From Chondrinema litorale (GTDB lineage Bacteria > Bacteroidota > Bacteroidia > Cytophagales > Flammeovirgaceae): 64,000 nucleotides of DNA. The stretch spans positions 1 through 64,000 of the forward strand of contig NZ_CP111052.1 in assembly GCF_026250525.1 (NCBI RefSeq). Reading direction: 5' to 3'. Both the position numbers and the translations under genes were made by a program. How positions within the stretch are numbered: position 1 is the stretch's first letter; each line of letters starts with the position of its first letter. Below are positions 53,550 through 62,626 of the stretch, one piece after another. The notes beneath the pieces were generated by a model, which worked only from the letters and a program-made list of their open reading frames with translations, ran no database searches and was not told where the DNA came from.

Positions 53550-55190
53550 ATGAACTTAAGGAACTACAACGTAATTTTTCATTTACATACCATTAGCGGA
53601 ATTGTTATAAGTGTAGGATTGTATATCATTTTTTTTGCAGGTGCTTTTACCTTATTTGAGCATGCTATTCACCATTGGGAAATTGAAGAGGCCACTAAAG
53701 AGCATAATCCAGACTTTACAGTTACAGCGAAAGATATAGATTATGACAGACTATTAGGTCAATTAAAAGATGATGGCTATGATTTGTATGGTCGATCAAT
53801 TTACATCACATTAGAAGATGAAAAACAGCAGTCTTTCTTTTTATCTGCTTCTCAGGATACTATTACAACTAAAAGAGCCAAAGAGAGCTTTCGATTAAAA
53901 TTTGATTTAAATACTTATGAGATTTCGAAACAGACAGAACGTTTTAGTTTAGCCACATTACTTTACTGGCTACATTTTTTCTATCAGCTGGACAGAACAG
54001 GATATTATATTTCCGGTATAGTTTCCTTATTTTTCTTATTTGCTATAGTTTCAGGGATTGTTATACATTGGAAAAAAATCATTTCTAATTTTTTCATATT
54101 TAGACCTTTAGCCAAACTAAAAACAGTGTGGACAGATGCACATACTGCCTTAGGCACTATAGGTATTCCATTTCAATTTATGTATGCACTTACAGGTGTT
54201 ATGTTTGGTTTAGGTATTTTGGTGAGTACTTCAGGATCTATTTTTTATGGTGGTGAATTACAAAAGTATTATGATGCTTTATATGGAGATCACGATGAGC
54301 ATTTCGGAGAAAGGATAGATTTATCAGCCCATAGTTTAAATCCTTTTGCAGATAGTGTAACTTATCATTGGGCAGATTTTACTCCTAAATATGTCAGCAT
54401 TTTAAAATGTGAAAGTCCGGAAATACAATTCAGAGCATATGGGTATGTAAGTACAAAAACCACTTTTTTAAATGGCGGTGAAATTGTTTTTGATGTGTTG
54501 TCTGGAAAAGTTAATCATGCCCATAATCCGTTAGAACCAGAATATATTGAGTCGGTATGGCCCACAGTATACAGGCTACATTTTGCAGATTATGGCGATT
54601 TGGGTACTTTGGGAAACTATGTATTAAAAGCGATCTATTTTATAATGGCACTCATCACCTGTTTTGTAATCATTACAGGCATACTAATTTGGTTAGAAGC
54701 ACGAAATAAAAAGAATATTCCAGATAAAGAAAAACGATATAATCAAAGAGTAGGAAATATTTATTTAGCAATATGCCTAAGTATGTATCCTATAACTGCT
54801 TTCACATTTATTGTATCAAGACTTTTACCCGAAGAGTTCAATTTACTAACTGAAACCATATTCAATTCTGTATACTTTGGCGGGTGGTTGTTTTTATCAA
54901 TTTATTTCTATTGGAAGAAGGATAATTACTTTACAAATAAATATACACTGCTTTCAGGAGGTATTCTTGGACTTATCATCCCAATTGTAAATGGCTTTGC
55001 TTCTGGAAATTGGGTTTGGAAAACTCTTCCATTACATCAATACGACATCTTTGCCATAGATGCATTATGGTTTTTTCTGGGAGCTGGGTCATTATATGCA
55101 GTGTATAAACTTAAAAAAAATGATGCAAGGAAAACAGGGGGAACTCTAAATGAAAGAAAATCTATGCTGAAAGAAAAGGTAATAAAATAG
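53550..55190 (+). CDS. PepSY-domain membrane protein
   Basis: The 546-residue protein begins with a PepSY_TM-type arrangement: N-terminal helix (about 14-34, 'HTISGIVISVGLYIIFFAGAF'), a periplasmic PepSY-like region (35-145), helices at about 150-172 and 200-230, a second periplasmic region (230-345), a helix at about 350-375, then a C-terminal block of four helices (about 405-530). Conserved histidines occur near the helices ('FHLHT', 'WLHFFYQLD', 'DAHTALGTIG'), as in family members linked to ferric-siderophore reduction. It is predicted to work in the inner membrane, downstream of the TonB receptor. Confidence 0.9.
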   Translation: MNLRNYNVIFHLHTISGIVISVGLYIIFFAGAFTLFEHAIHHWEIEEATKEHNPDFTVTAKDIDYDRLLGQLKDDGYDLYGRSIYITLEDEKQQSFFLSASQDTITTKRAKESFRLKFDLNTYEISKQTERFSLATLLYWLHFFYQLDRTGYYISGIVSLFFLFAIVSGIVIHWKKIISNFFIFRPLAKLKTVWTDAHTALGTIGIPFQFMYALTGVMFGLGILVSTSGSIFYGGELQKYYDALYGDHDEHFGERIDLSAHSLNPFADSVTYHWADFTPKYVSILKCESPEIQFRAYGYVSTKTTFLNGGEIVFDVLSGKVNHAHNPLEPEYIESVWPTVYRLHFADYGDLGTLGNYVLKAIYFIMALITCFVIITGILIWLEARNKKNIPDKEKRYNQRVGNIYLAICLSMYPITAFTFIVSRLLPEEFNLLTETIFNSVYFGGWLFLSIYFYWKKDNYFTNKYTLLSGGILGLIIPIVNGFASGNWVWKTLPLHQYDIFAIDALWFFLGAGSLYAVYKLKKNDARKTGGTLNERKSMLKEKVIK

Positions 55191-55206
55191 AAAAAAGTAA
55201 ATAACT

Positions 55207-56932
55207 ATGAAGATTTTGTATTTACATTTAATGTTTTTGATCTGTTTTATCTGGAGTTATGGTAAACTAAATGCCCAAACGCAGCAAATTCAAATAACAG
55301 GCAAAGTCGTGGAAAGCAACAATAAACAACCTGTAGAATTTACCACTGTTACTATCAGAAATACCGAAACAGAAGAATTAATCTCAGGAACTACTACTAA
55401 TACTGAAGGAGCTTTTACTGTTTTTTCAGACGATCCAAATATTTATATTTCGATAAGCTTTATTGGTTTTGTTAGCAAGAGGATTCATAATTTTAAAATT
55501 GTAAATAATCAAGTTGATTTAGGTACTATTATATTTCTAGAAGATACAGAAACTTTAGAAGAAGTTGAAGTAATTGGTGAAAAATCTAAAACGGAATTTC
55601 AACTAGATAAACGGGTTTTTAACGTAGGTTCTGACCTAAGTAGCACAGGGGCAAGTGCACTAGAAGTACTTAACAATGTACCTTCGGTAAGAGTAAATAT
55701 TGAAGGTCAAATCAGTCTACGTGGAAGCCAAGGGGTACAGATTCTTATAGATGGAAAACCCTCTGCCATAGCCAATGAGCAAGGCAATGCACTCGGAACC
55801 ATTACTGCCGATATGATTGAAAAAATTGAGGTAATCACCAATCCATCAGCAAAATATAATGCCGAAGGTACTTCGGGTATTTTAAATATTATTTTAAAAA
55901 AGGAAGATAAAAAGGGTCTTAATGGTTCAATGACCCTCAACACAGGTAGCCCAAACAATCATAGTTTTGGGCTAAGCTTAAATAAGCGAACCGAAAAGTT
56001 TAATCTATTTAGTCAGTTGGGTGGGGGTTATAGAACATTTCCATGGAAAGAAGAAACCCAAAATCAGGATATAAGCTCAAATGAAAGTATTCCAAGCAAA
56101 GGAGGTGGCGATTTTAATGAGCACTTTGTAAATGCTATACTTGGAACAGATTACCATTTAAATAAAAGAAATATCATTACACTTTCCGGTCAATTTGCTT
56201 TCGAGGGTGAAACTAAAACCTCCGATGTGTTATTCAGTTTTTTAGATACCGACCAAGTTTTGGAACACTCCTACACCAGAAACGAACAAGTAACTGCCGA
56301 TAATCCAAAATTCAGGTATGAACTTCAATACAAAAAAGATTTTGAAAGGAACAAAGACCAAATACTATTATTTAGTGCCACTGGTGATTTCTTTGCTAAG
56401 GATGAAAAAAACGAATATACCCATACCACAAATAACAGTTCATTACCTCAGCAAAAAACCAAAAACGATTATAAATTAGCTGAATATATTTTTAAACTCG
56501 ATTACACATATCCTTTTTTAGAAAAATATACGCTAGAAGTGGGGTCACAATATAGTGTAAACGGAGTAAGTAACGATTATGCCATAAGTGAATTTCTAGA
56601 TGAAGATTGGGTAGTTAGTCCAGACCTAACCAATATTTTTGATTATAATTTAAATGTACTGGCTTTTTATGCAACCAATGCATACCAATCCGAAAAATGG
56701 GGATTAAAAGTAGGTTTGAGATTAGAAAATACTGACCTTAAAACAAAACTACAAACCACCAACGAGCAGCACAGTAGAAATTATACGAACTTATTTCCAA
56801 GTGTTCATACTTCGTATAAGTTTACAGAGACCTTCTCACTTCAAGGAGGATATTCCAAAAGAATCTTAAGACCGAGTTTATGGGATTTAAACCCATATTA
56901 TGATATAGGGAGTAATGGAGTTGCAACTAAAT
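55207..56932 (+). pseudogene. second TonB-dependent receptor, truncated by IS3
   Basis: About 575 native residues remain: signal peptide (ending NAQ), CarboxypepD_reg domain (about 29-115), plug domain (about 125-230, 'VLNNVPSVRVNIEGQISLRGSQGVQILIDG', 'IEKIEVITNPSAKYNAEGTSGILNI') and the first part of an OMP_b-brl_3-type barrel ending 'RILRPSLWDLNPYYDIGSNGVATK'. Reading then runs into the IS3 end and stops at 56968. The last barrel strands and outer-membrane signature are missing, so the product cannot insert normally. No 3' remainder is found beyond the element. Confidence 0.85.
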
Positions 56933-56947
56933 TTGGTACACATTTAC

Positions 56948-57910
56948 TTAGGCCGCTTTTTTTAAATTGAATTTCAGTTGAATTTCCTTTTCCAATGGGG
57001 TCATATATCCCAAACTTGAGTGTATCCTTTTGATATTGTACCACTGCCGTGGCGGCCATTCCTCGATATATTCGTAGACGTGCCAGTAAAGCTGTTCAGG
57101 GGTATCAAATTTCTGCCTATTCAGGCTTTCATATTTGATGGTTTTAAAAAAGCTCTCGGCCACGGCGTTGTCCCAACAATCTCCCTTCCGGCTGCCAGGC
57201 AGCCCTGTCATGCTCTGGATTATTTTCCGATGAAAAGAAAAAATTCTCTTTGTCTGATCACATGCATATTGGATACCTTCCAGGCGGCCTCTGTCAGAAT
57301 GGAAAATAAAGCCATCCTTGATATCTCTCCTTTGTCTTGCCATTGACCAAGCCCGTAATACTGTATTCTTGGCTGTCATATCACTTGATAGCGACCAACC
57401 GACAATTTTTCTGTCTGCCAAATCAATAATTGTGGTCAGGTAATTCCAGTTGTTCCCGACCCTAATGTATGTAATATCGGACACCCAGACCATTCCTATA
57501 TCCTCTACCTCAAAGTCCCTTTCAAGGATATTGTCGGCTACTTGATATCCATGTTTCGAATCAGTGGTAACTACGAATTTCTTTGCTAGAACGCTCTTAA
57601 GGCCCATTTCCCTCATCAACCTGGCCACATAGGACCTTGATATCTTTATGCCTTTTTTGATAAGTTCAGCAGTTATACGAGGGTTTCCATAAGTACCCTT
57701 GCTATCATCATAGATCCCTTTTATATACTTTTTGACCATGTCTTTTTTGTTCTCTATATTTCCCTTGGCGAACTCTTTACGCCTCCAGGAATAATAGGAA
57801 TTCTTGCTTACCTTCAAACACTTGCACATTGGCCAGGCCACCCTGCTCCCAACGGAAAAAAAATCACAGTTCCCTGCTATGAACTCGTACTTTTCCCGCC
57901 TTCCCCCCAA
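56948..57910 (-). CDS. IS3 transposase orfB (integrase core)
   Basis: The 320-residue ORF (start at an alternative codon, TTG) has the HTH_21-like region ('YGNPRITAELIKKG') and rve integrase core with DDE residues in 'WVSDITYIRVG', 'FHSDRG' and 'NAVAESFFKTIKYESL'. Compared with the usual motifs, extra residues appear: 'HSDRG-RLEG-IQYA', 'SM-TGLPG-SRKGD', 'YIEE-WPPRQ-WYN' and 'FSV-GSRVAW-PMCK'. Each corresponds to a GC-rich 12-18 nt stretch. It lies in the same frame as orfA, separated by one TGA, instead of the usual -1 overlap. Activity is doubtful. Confidence 0.85.
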   Translation of the reverse strand: MGGRREKYEFIAGNCDFFSVGSRVAWPMCKCLKVSKNSYYSWRRKEFAKGNIENKKDMVKKYIKGIYDDSKGTYGNPRITAELIKKGIKISRSYVARLMREMGLKSVLAKKFVVTTDSKHGYQVADNILERDFEVEDIGMVWVSDITYIRVGNNWNYLTTIIDLADRKIVGWSLSSDMTAKNTVLRAWSMARQRRDIKDGFIFHSDRGRLEGIQYACDQTKRIFSFHRKIIQSMTGLPGSRKGDCWDNAVAESFFKTIKYESLNRQKFDTPEQLYWHVYEYIEEWPPRQWYNIKRIHSSLGYMTPLEKEIQLKFNLKKAA

Positions 57911-57931
57911 TGGAATTGTTGGAGAAGATGC

Positions 57932-58201
57932 TCACCGCGTGGCGGCCACCGCCTTTTTTAAGATGCGAGTGCAACTATCACGTTCCATTTCTACTTCTCT
58001 CAATTGCTGCCTTAACTCTCGAATCTCTTTTTCTTCAGGGGTCAATGAAGGTTTACTTTTATCTGAAAAGATACCTTTTTTTTCCCTACTCTCTCTTTTC
58101 CATCTACGGATCATACCCTCATAGAGACCATAATCTTCTGATACTTTTCGCGCTGTATGGCCTGCCTCCAGCAAGCCGACTATCATTTCCTTGAATCGCA
58201 C
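57932..58201 (-). CDS. IS3 transposase orfA
   Basis: This 89-residue ORF (GTG start; no ATG in frame upstream) has the helix-turn-helix 'RFKEMIVGLLEAGHTARKVSEDYGLYEGMIRRWKRE' and a leucine-zipper-like tail ending 'ERDSCTRILKKAVAATR'. In relatives 'ERDILKKAVA' is continuous, so 'SCTR' looks inserted. It would bind the IS ends together with orfB. An ATG at 58239, in another frame, begins 'MGKKKQYEK', so the true N-terminus may have been frameshifted. Confidence 0.8.
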   Translation of the reverse strand: MRFKEMIVGLLEAGHTARKVSEDYGLYEGMIRRWKRESREKKGIFSDKSKPSLTPEEKEIRELRQQLREVEMERDSCTRILKKAVAATR

Positions 58202-58283
58202 CGCGACGGTTCTTTTTCGTACTGTTTCTTTTTGCCCATAATAGATAAAGTTAAGAATTATGGCCTGTAAATTTTTGTACCAA

Positions 58284-58833
58284 CTAATGTAGCATATTCA
58301 CCTCTCTGGTGAACAGTATAGAGCCATCCATCTGCACATAGGTGTAGTTGGGTTTATAGGGCATTTCGAATGTATACACTTTTTCTTCATTCCCTGCCTG
58401 TACCGCTTGTTCGTCTTCCAATATCTGGCCAATTTTCTCGCTTACCCTTTCCACTTGCTTGGCACTTACCTTGACCCCTAAAAGCTTGTCCAGAGTTTCA
58501 CTGGCTTCTGCAAATACATGGTCATTCCCCAAGAAAACCATGAGTTCCTGTAGGTAACCACTTATCCTTAATCCGTTCGGACATACGGCCAGGGGGTCTT
58601 TTTTGTCCATTACCATCATACCCATACTGGTCTTTACTTTTTTTTCGTGTTCTTCTTGTAGTCGCCATCTCCGAAACCGTCCTGCAACACCTCTCTACCC
58701 AGTTTGAGCCAAAGTTCTACAAACGACTTTTCATAATTATAAAAGTCGGTCTGACCTTTCTGTGAGGTTTCGCGGCTGCAAGCCAAGCTTTGAGTTCCCT
58801 AGCGATTTTTTCAGTGATGGCGTCGTTTTTCAT
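58284..58833 (-). pseudogene. ISKra4-like transposase fragment
   Basis: The coding trace starts at ATG 58833 ('MKNDAITEKIARELKAWL'), shifts frame near 58741 ('FYNYEKSFVELWLKLGREVLQDG'), shifts again at an A8 run near 58640, and continues 'KTSMGMMVMDKKDPLAVCPNGLRISGYLQELMVFLGND' to 'YVQMDGSILFTREVN', where the IS3 right end cuts it. The pattern fits ISKra4-type transposases; the C-terminal catalytic part is missing. It is dead twice over. Confidence 0.7.
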
Positions 58834-59174
58834 CTTAAAGAATTTTTTGGTTTGTACTATTACAAGATAGGTAATCCTCCGGAAAAATAACAGACATCGA
58901 TTCAAGCAGGGAAGTTTGTCGTGCACCCCTTCCATTTGGTATACATAGAACTTTTTTGATACCTTCAGTATTCTCTTCTCGTTTAGGGGCAATTATAGGT
59001 TTGAATTGAAATTCTTCATAAGTAATTTTTTACTTGAATAACCATTCCAGGAATTGGTGTTTTCAGAAGTGCTTTGTTTGTCATAACGTAAGTGAGCATC
59101 TTACTCACCCGCTAATTAAGTTCGAAAACGCATCATTAAGAAAGTCACACTTTATTGTTAGTGATGCATAGCTG

Positions 59175-59241
59175 ACTTATCATTATAAACAGATATTTTC
59201 TTTCGCTCAGTTTTCTGGCATATCTGTCTACAATGATAAGT
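59175..59241. other. long stem-loop downstream of monooxygenase operon
   Basis: Arms 59175-59196 and 59220-59241 are inverted repeats of 22 nt with two mismatches and a 23-nt loop. It lies 114 nt beyond the end of the minus-strand operon. It may be a terminator or the relic of an element; the remainder of 58834-59354 holds no supported gene. Confidence 0.5.
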
Positions 59242-59354
59242 AATTTGGATAGTTACACAGCTTATGGTTTACTACCCAATAATACAATTATACTGTATGG
59301 ATTTTAACAAAGTACTTCGATTGGTGGTTGCCCTTTCTTGTTTGAATAAAGTCT

Positions 59355-60893
59355 TTAGTCTAACTTCATTCCTGTAATTTTTGCAACAGATTGATTAATA
59401 GTAGAAAGTGAATTACTTGTTGAAATATGAGCTATGTATTTGTCGGGTCTTATTAGTATCAGTGCATTGTCAGAAAGTCCAAAAGTTTTTTGAAAATTCA
59501 AGTTTGTGTCTTTCAGTCCCAATTGATTTCTTTCATCATCTTTGTTTACGAAAATTCGATTTAAAGTTGCTCCTTTTTTTGTCCACTTTAAGCGTTCAAG
59601 TTCATTTCTTGCAGCCGAACCATAAGCAATAATAGTAAACTGCGTTCCACGCAACAATTCAAAAAGCGTAATGTTTTTACCTTCGCTTGTTGTAAAATTT
59701 GCATTTGGTACCCTGTCACCTGCCTGGAGTGTCTTAGTTACAGAACACGAAGTAGAAATAATTGGGCTTCCTTGATAAGTAATACCCAATTGCTGTTCAT
59801 CCTTACCTCTTTTCAAGCTGGCACTGCTATATTTTCCGATGGCCTCATATTTTTTACTTGATAAGCCAAGCACTCCTGCGGCTATTGGAAGGCGTTCAGC
59901 TTCATAGCTATCCAGTAAACTATCATCTTTTGCACCTGCTAAGGTTTGAGCTATTTTCCATCCAAGATTATATGCGTCCTGTATTCCTGTGTTTAAACCT
60001 TGTGCTCCGGCAGGCGTGTGAACGTGTGCGGCATCTCCAGCAATAAATACCCGATCTTTTCGATAATGAGAAGCTAATCTTACATTTGGTCTGAATACGG
60101 AAGTCCATTGTATATCGATGAGTTTAACAGATGGATTTTTTATTGCCTTTTGAAGGCGTTTGGTGATGCTATTAAGATTGGAAGGAACTTCTTCATCTGG
60201 CTTTAGCTTAATCATCCATTGAAACAAATTACTGTGAGGAAGCGGGCAAGCACCCACAAAACCGCTGGTGGTAGGCCAAATGTGCCAATAGTCGCGTGAA
60301 AGACCTCTCACGTTTGCATCTACTATTAACATTCGGTCTGCTTCATCTGTTTTACCTATAAAACCTATGTCTAGTTTTTTTCTTACCAAACTTGATCCCC
60401 CGTCTGCACCAACTAAAAAACGTGCAGTGATTTCTTCCTCTTTTGTTTCCTTTATAACCTTCGCTACTACTCTATCTGCTGTCTGTGAAAAATCAGTCAG
60501 TGTTGTGTCAAACTCTACTTTGACATCATATTCTGCTAATTTTTTGTGTAAAATACTATCAACTCTAAATTGAGGAATGAGTATGGTGTTAGGGAAAGGA
60601 ATGGCTGATGTTGGGTTTACATTTTTAAACATCGTTTTAGGAAGGGTAAATCGCCATAGATGTATGCCCATCTTAGGATATAATCCACCATTTTTTAGCA
60701 ACTCATCAATTACTCCTAAATCGTAAAATACTTCTAATGTTCGGGGCTGAATGCCTTTCGCTCTTGAGCCGGGAAAGCTCGTTTTGTTTTTTTCAATGAT
60801 ACGAACCGAAAGCCCTCTTCTTGCAAGGTCAATAGCTAATGTTGTTCCTGTGGGACCTGCTCCCACTATTAAAACGTCTGTTTTATTTAACAT
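59355..60893 (-). CDS. FAD-dependent aromatic monooxygenase
   Basis: The 512-residue protein is a class A flavin monooxygenase (FAD_binding_3 type). Visible are the Rossmann motif 'VLIVGAGPTGTTLAIDLARRG' (about 7-27), 'GADGGSSLVRKKL' (DG motif) and 'RVFIAGDAAHVHTPAGAQGLNTGIQDAYNLGWKI' (GD motif). A C-terminal thioredoxin-like domain (about 390-512), as in MhpA, PgaE and Rox proteins, is present. It uses NAD(P)H and O2 to hydroxylate an aromatic or polyketide-like compound in the cytoplasm. It is the last gene of a four-gene minus operon (14-nt gap). Substrate unknown: degradation of an aromatic or inactivation of a drug are both possible. Confidence 0.9.
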   Translation of the reverse strand: MLNKTDVLIVGAGPTGTTLAIDLARRGLSVRIIEKNKTSFPGSRAKGIQPRTLEVFYDLGVIDELLKNGGLYPKMGIHLWRFTLPKTMFKNVNPTSAIPFPNTILIPQFRVDSILHKKLAEYDVKVEFDTTLTDFSQTADRVVAKVIKETKEEEITARFLVGADGGSSLVRKKLDIGFIGKTDEADRMLIVDANVRGLSRDYWHIWPTTSGFVGACPLPHSNLFQWMIKLKPDEEVPSNLNSITKRLQKAIKNPSVKLIDIQWTSVFRPNVRLASHYRKDRVFIAGDAAHVHTPAGAQGLNTGIQDAYNLGWKIAQTLAGAKDDSLLDSYEAERLPIAAGVLGLSSKKYEAIGKYSSASLKRGKDEQQLGITYQGSPIISTSCSVTKTLQAGDRVPNANFTTSEGKNITLFELLRGTQFTIIAYGSAARNELERLKWTKKGATLNRIFVNKDDERNQLGLKDTNLNFQKTFGLSDNALILIRPDKYIAHISTSNSLSTINQSVAKITGMKLD

Positions 60894-60907
60894 AGATCTT
60901 GGTGAAT

Positions 60908-61804
60908 TTAATTTCGAATAATAAAAGGAATGAATTTTTGTGCTACCTTTTCAGGACACTCAAAGGCGGCCATATGTCCACATTGTCCAATAATATGATC
61001 TTCGTTCGGCACTAAGAGTTCTAACGCTTCGGGATAATGTTCCACTGATATTATTTTATCTTCTTTGCCCCATAGCAATAAAGTCGGAATTTTTAAATGA
61101 CTGATATTATTGTAAGCTGTTTGTTGGTTTATTAAAGGAAGCGAACGCAAAGTGGCTAATACGGCATATACAGAACCTTGAAAGGTAAAGGCATCAGCCA
61201 CCATATTTAGCAGTTTTTTCTTATACTTTTCTGAATAAACATTAAGCTTCAAATGTTTCAATATGCTTTGGTGGCCGAGATAAGTTCCAAACAACTTGCC
61301 CATAGTTTTACTTTTTGCAATATGGGCAGCCAATGGTTCGGAGGTATTAAGTCCTGCAGGACCAATGAGCGTAAGTGTTTTAACAGGGAATACTTGTCTG
61401 TTAAGAAATTCCATCGCCATAAGTGCTCCAAGCGAAGTTCCAATAACATGATCAACTTTGTTCATTCCCAGGGTATTCAATAATTCAATGCTCTGATTAA
61501 CAAATAAGTCAATATCATAAATGGCTCTTACCCGGTCGGAATAACCTCTACCGTAAGCACTGTATGCCAATGTTTGCAATCCCTGCTGATGAAGGTAGGC
61601 AATGAAATCGTCCCAGTAAAATAAAGGAATGGTCATACCTGGAAACAATAGAACGATTTCCCCATTTGAAGGGCCGGTCAGTTCATAGTGCGTAATGCCC
61701 TGACTTAGCCTAACAAAATTTCCCCTAAGATGTTGTCGAACGTTCTCATTTAGTAAGGTAGTTTCGCCTTTGGACACAAAATAGGGCAAAATAGAATTTT
61801 TCAT
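60908..61804 (-). CDS. alpha/beta hydrolase
   Basis: The 298-residue alpha/beta hydrolase has nucleophile S124 in 'VIGTSLGALMA', D249 in 'LLLWGKEDKI' and H277 in 'IIGQCGHMAAFE'; the oxyanion loop is 'LLFPGMTIPLFYW'. No signal peptide. It overlaps the preceding gene by four bases (ATGA), showing translational coupling. Similar enzymes cleave C-C bonds or esters after ring hydroxylation, but the substrate cannot be told. Confidence 0.87.
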   Translation of the reverse strand: MKNSILPYFVSKGETTLLNENVRQHLRGNFVRLSQGITHYELTGPSNGEIVLLFPGMTIPLFYWDDFIAYLHQQGLQTLAYSAYGRGYSDRVRAIYDIDLFVNQSIELLNTLGMNKVDHVIGTSLGALMAMEFLNRQVFPVKTLTLIGPAGLNTSEPLAAHIAKSKTMGKLFGTYLGHQSILKHLKLNVYSEKYKKKLLNMVADAFTFQGSVYAVLATLRSLPLINQQTAYNNISHLKIPTLLLWGKEDKIISVEHYPEALELLVPNEDHIIGQCGHMAAFECPEKVAQKFIPFIIRN

Positions 61805-62616
61805 AATAACGATTGTACAAATGAGTTGATAGAAGCAGCAATTTCGAGAGGAATTTCATCAGGCAACAGGTGACCTGTACCAGGATATATAATCTCTTTA
61901 CTATTGGGTAAATCTTTTGCAAAGTGCTGACCATCGACATTTTCTCCTCGCAATACGAGCGTTGGCACTTTGATTTCTTTTATTCCTGGCGAATTGTCTT
62001 TTTGTTTTGTTCTGGCATTGTCAAAAAAGCCGTCTAAGTTTGCTTTGCCTAGGGTATACACTCTTTCCACAAATTCCTCATCCAATATGGTCATGTTGGT
62101 TCCCACCAATTTTCTCAGGTTTTTCTCCGTCATTTTCCTAGACATCAACCGTCTTATCAGAAATCTTCCGATAGCAGTTTTGGCCATTTTCATCGGGAGA
62201 GGGAGTGATTTTTCCGGATAGCCAGTTGCGTTCATCAATACCAAACCGTTGAGTTGATCAAAATGGGTATGTGCATAATTCCATGCAATATTTCCTCCTA
62301 GTGAATTCCCAACAAGTACAAAATTCTTTATGGAAAGGTAGCCCAGAAATTTATGTAAAAAAGAAACATAGGTTTCAATTCTGTAGTCTTTATCAGGCCT
62401 TATTCCGGTAAGGCCAAAACCCGGTAAATCCAGGCTCAAAACCTGATAATGTTCTTTCAGAGTATTTGAAACGGCAATAAATGTATGTAAAGAAGAACCA
62501 CTACCATGCATCAAAACGATGGTGTTACCCCTACCTTCAATGGTATAGTGAACATTCATACCATCAATTTCTATAAATTGAGATATGGGTAAAAGATATT
62601 TTTCGATATTATTCAT
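61801..62616 (-). CDS. alpha/beta hydrolase
   Basis: ATG 62616 (MNNIEKYLLPISQF) is preferred; an ATG at 62643 would overlap the upstream gene. Numbered from 62643, the oxyanion loop is 'VLMHGSGSSLHTF', nucleophile S114 lies in 'LVGNSLGGNIAWNY' and the His in 'YPGTGHLLPDE'; the acid position is 'LRGENVDGQ', less typical than the GxxD of relatives. Two different hydrolases in one operon suggest successive hydrolysis steps or different substrates. Confidence 0.85.
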   Translation of the reverse strand: MNNIEKYLLPISQFIEIDGMNVHYTIEGRGNTIVLMHGSGSSLHTFIAVSNTLKEHYQVLSLDLPGFGLTGIRPDKDYRIETYVSFLHKFLGYLSIKNFVLVGNSLGGNIAWNYAHTHFDQLNGLVLMNATGYPEKSLPLPMKMAKTAIGRFLIRRLMSRKMTEKNLRKLVGTNMTILDEEFVERVYTLGKANLDGFFDNARTKQKDNSPGIKEIKVPTLVLRGENVDGQHFAKDLPNSKEIIYPGTGHLLPDEIPLEIAASINSFVQSLL

Positions 62617-62626
62617 AACCAAAGTC

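Larger units (their letters stand above)
56933..58283 (-). mobile_element. IS3-family element, 1,351 bp
   Basis: Imperfect terminal repeats TTGGTACA...AGGCC begin at 56933 and, inverted, end at 58283. orfA and orfB lie on the minus strand. Flanks are a TonB receptor on the left and an ISKra4-like fragment on the right; no convincing target duplication is present, which suggests a deletion or recombination after insertion. Confidence 0.85.
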
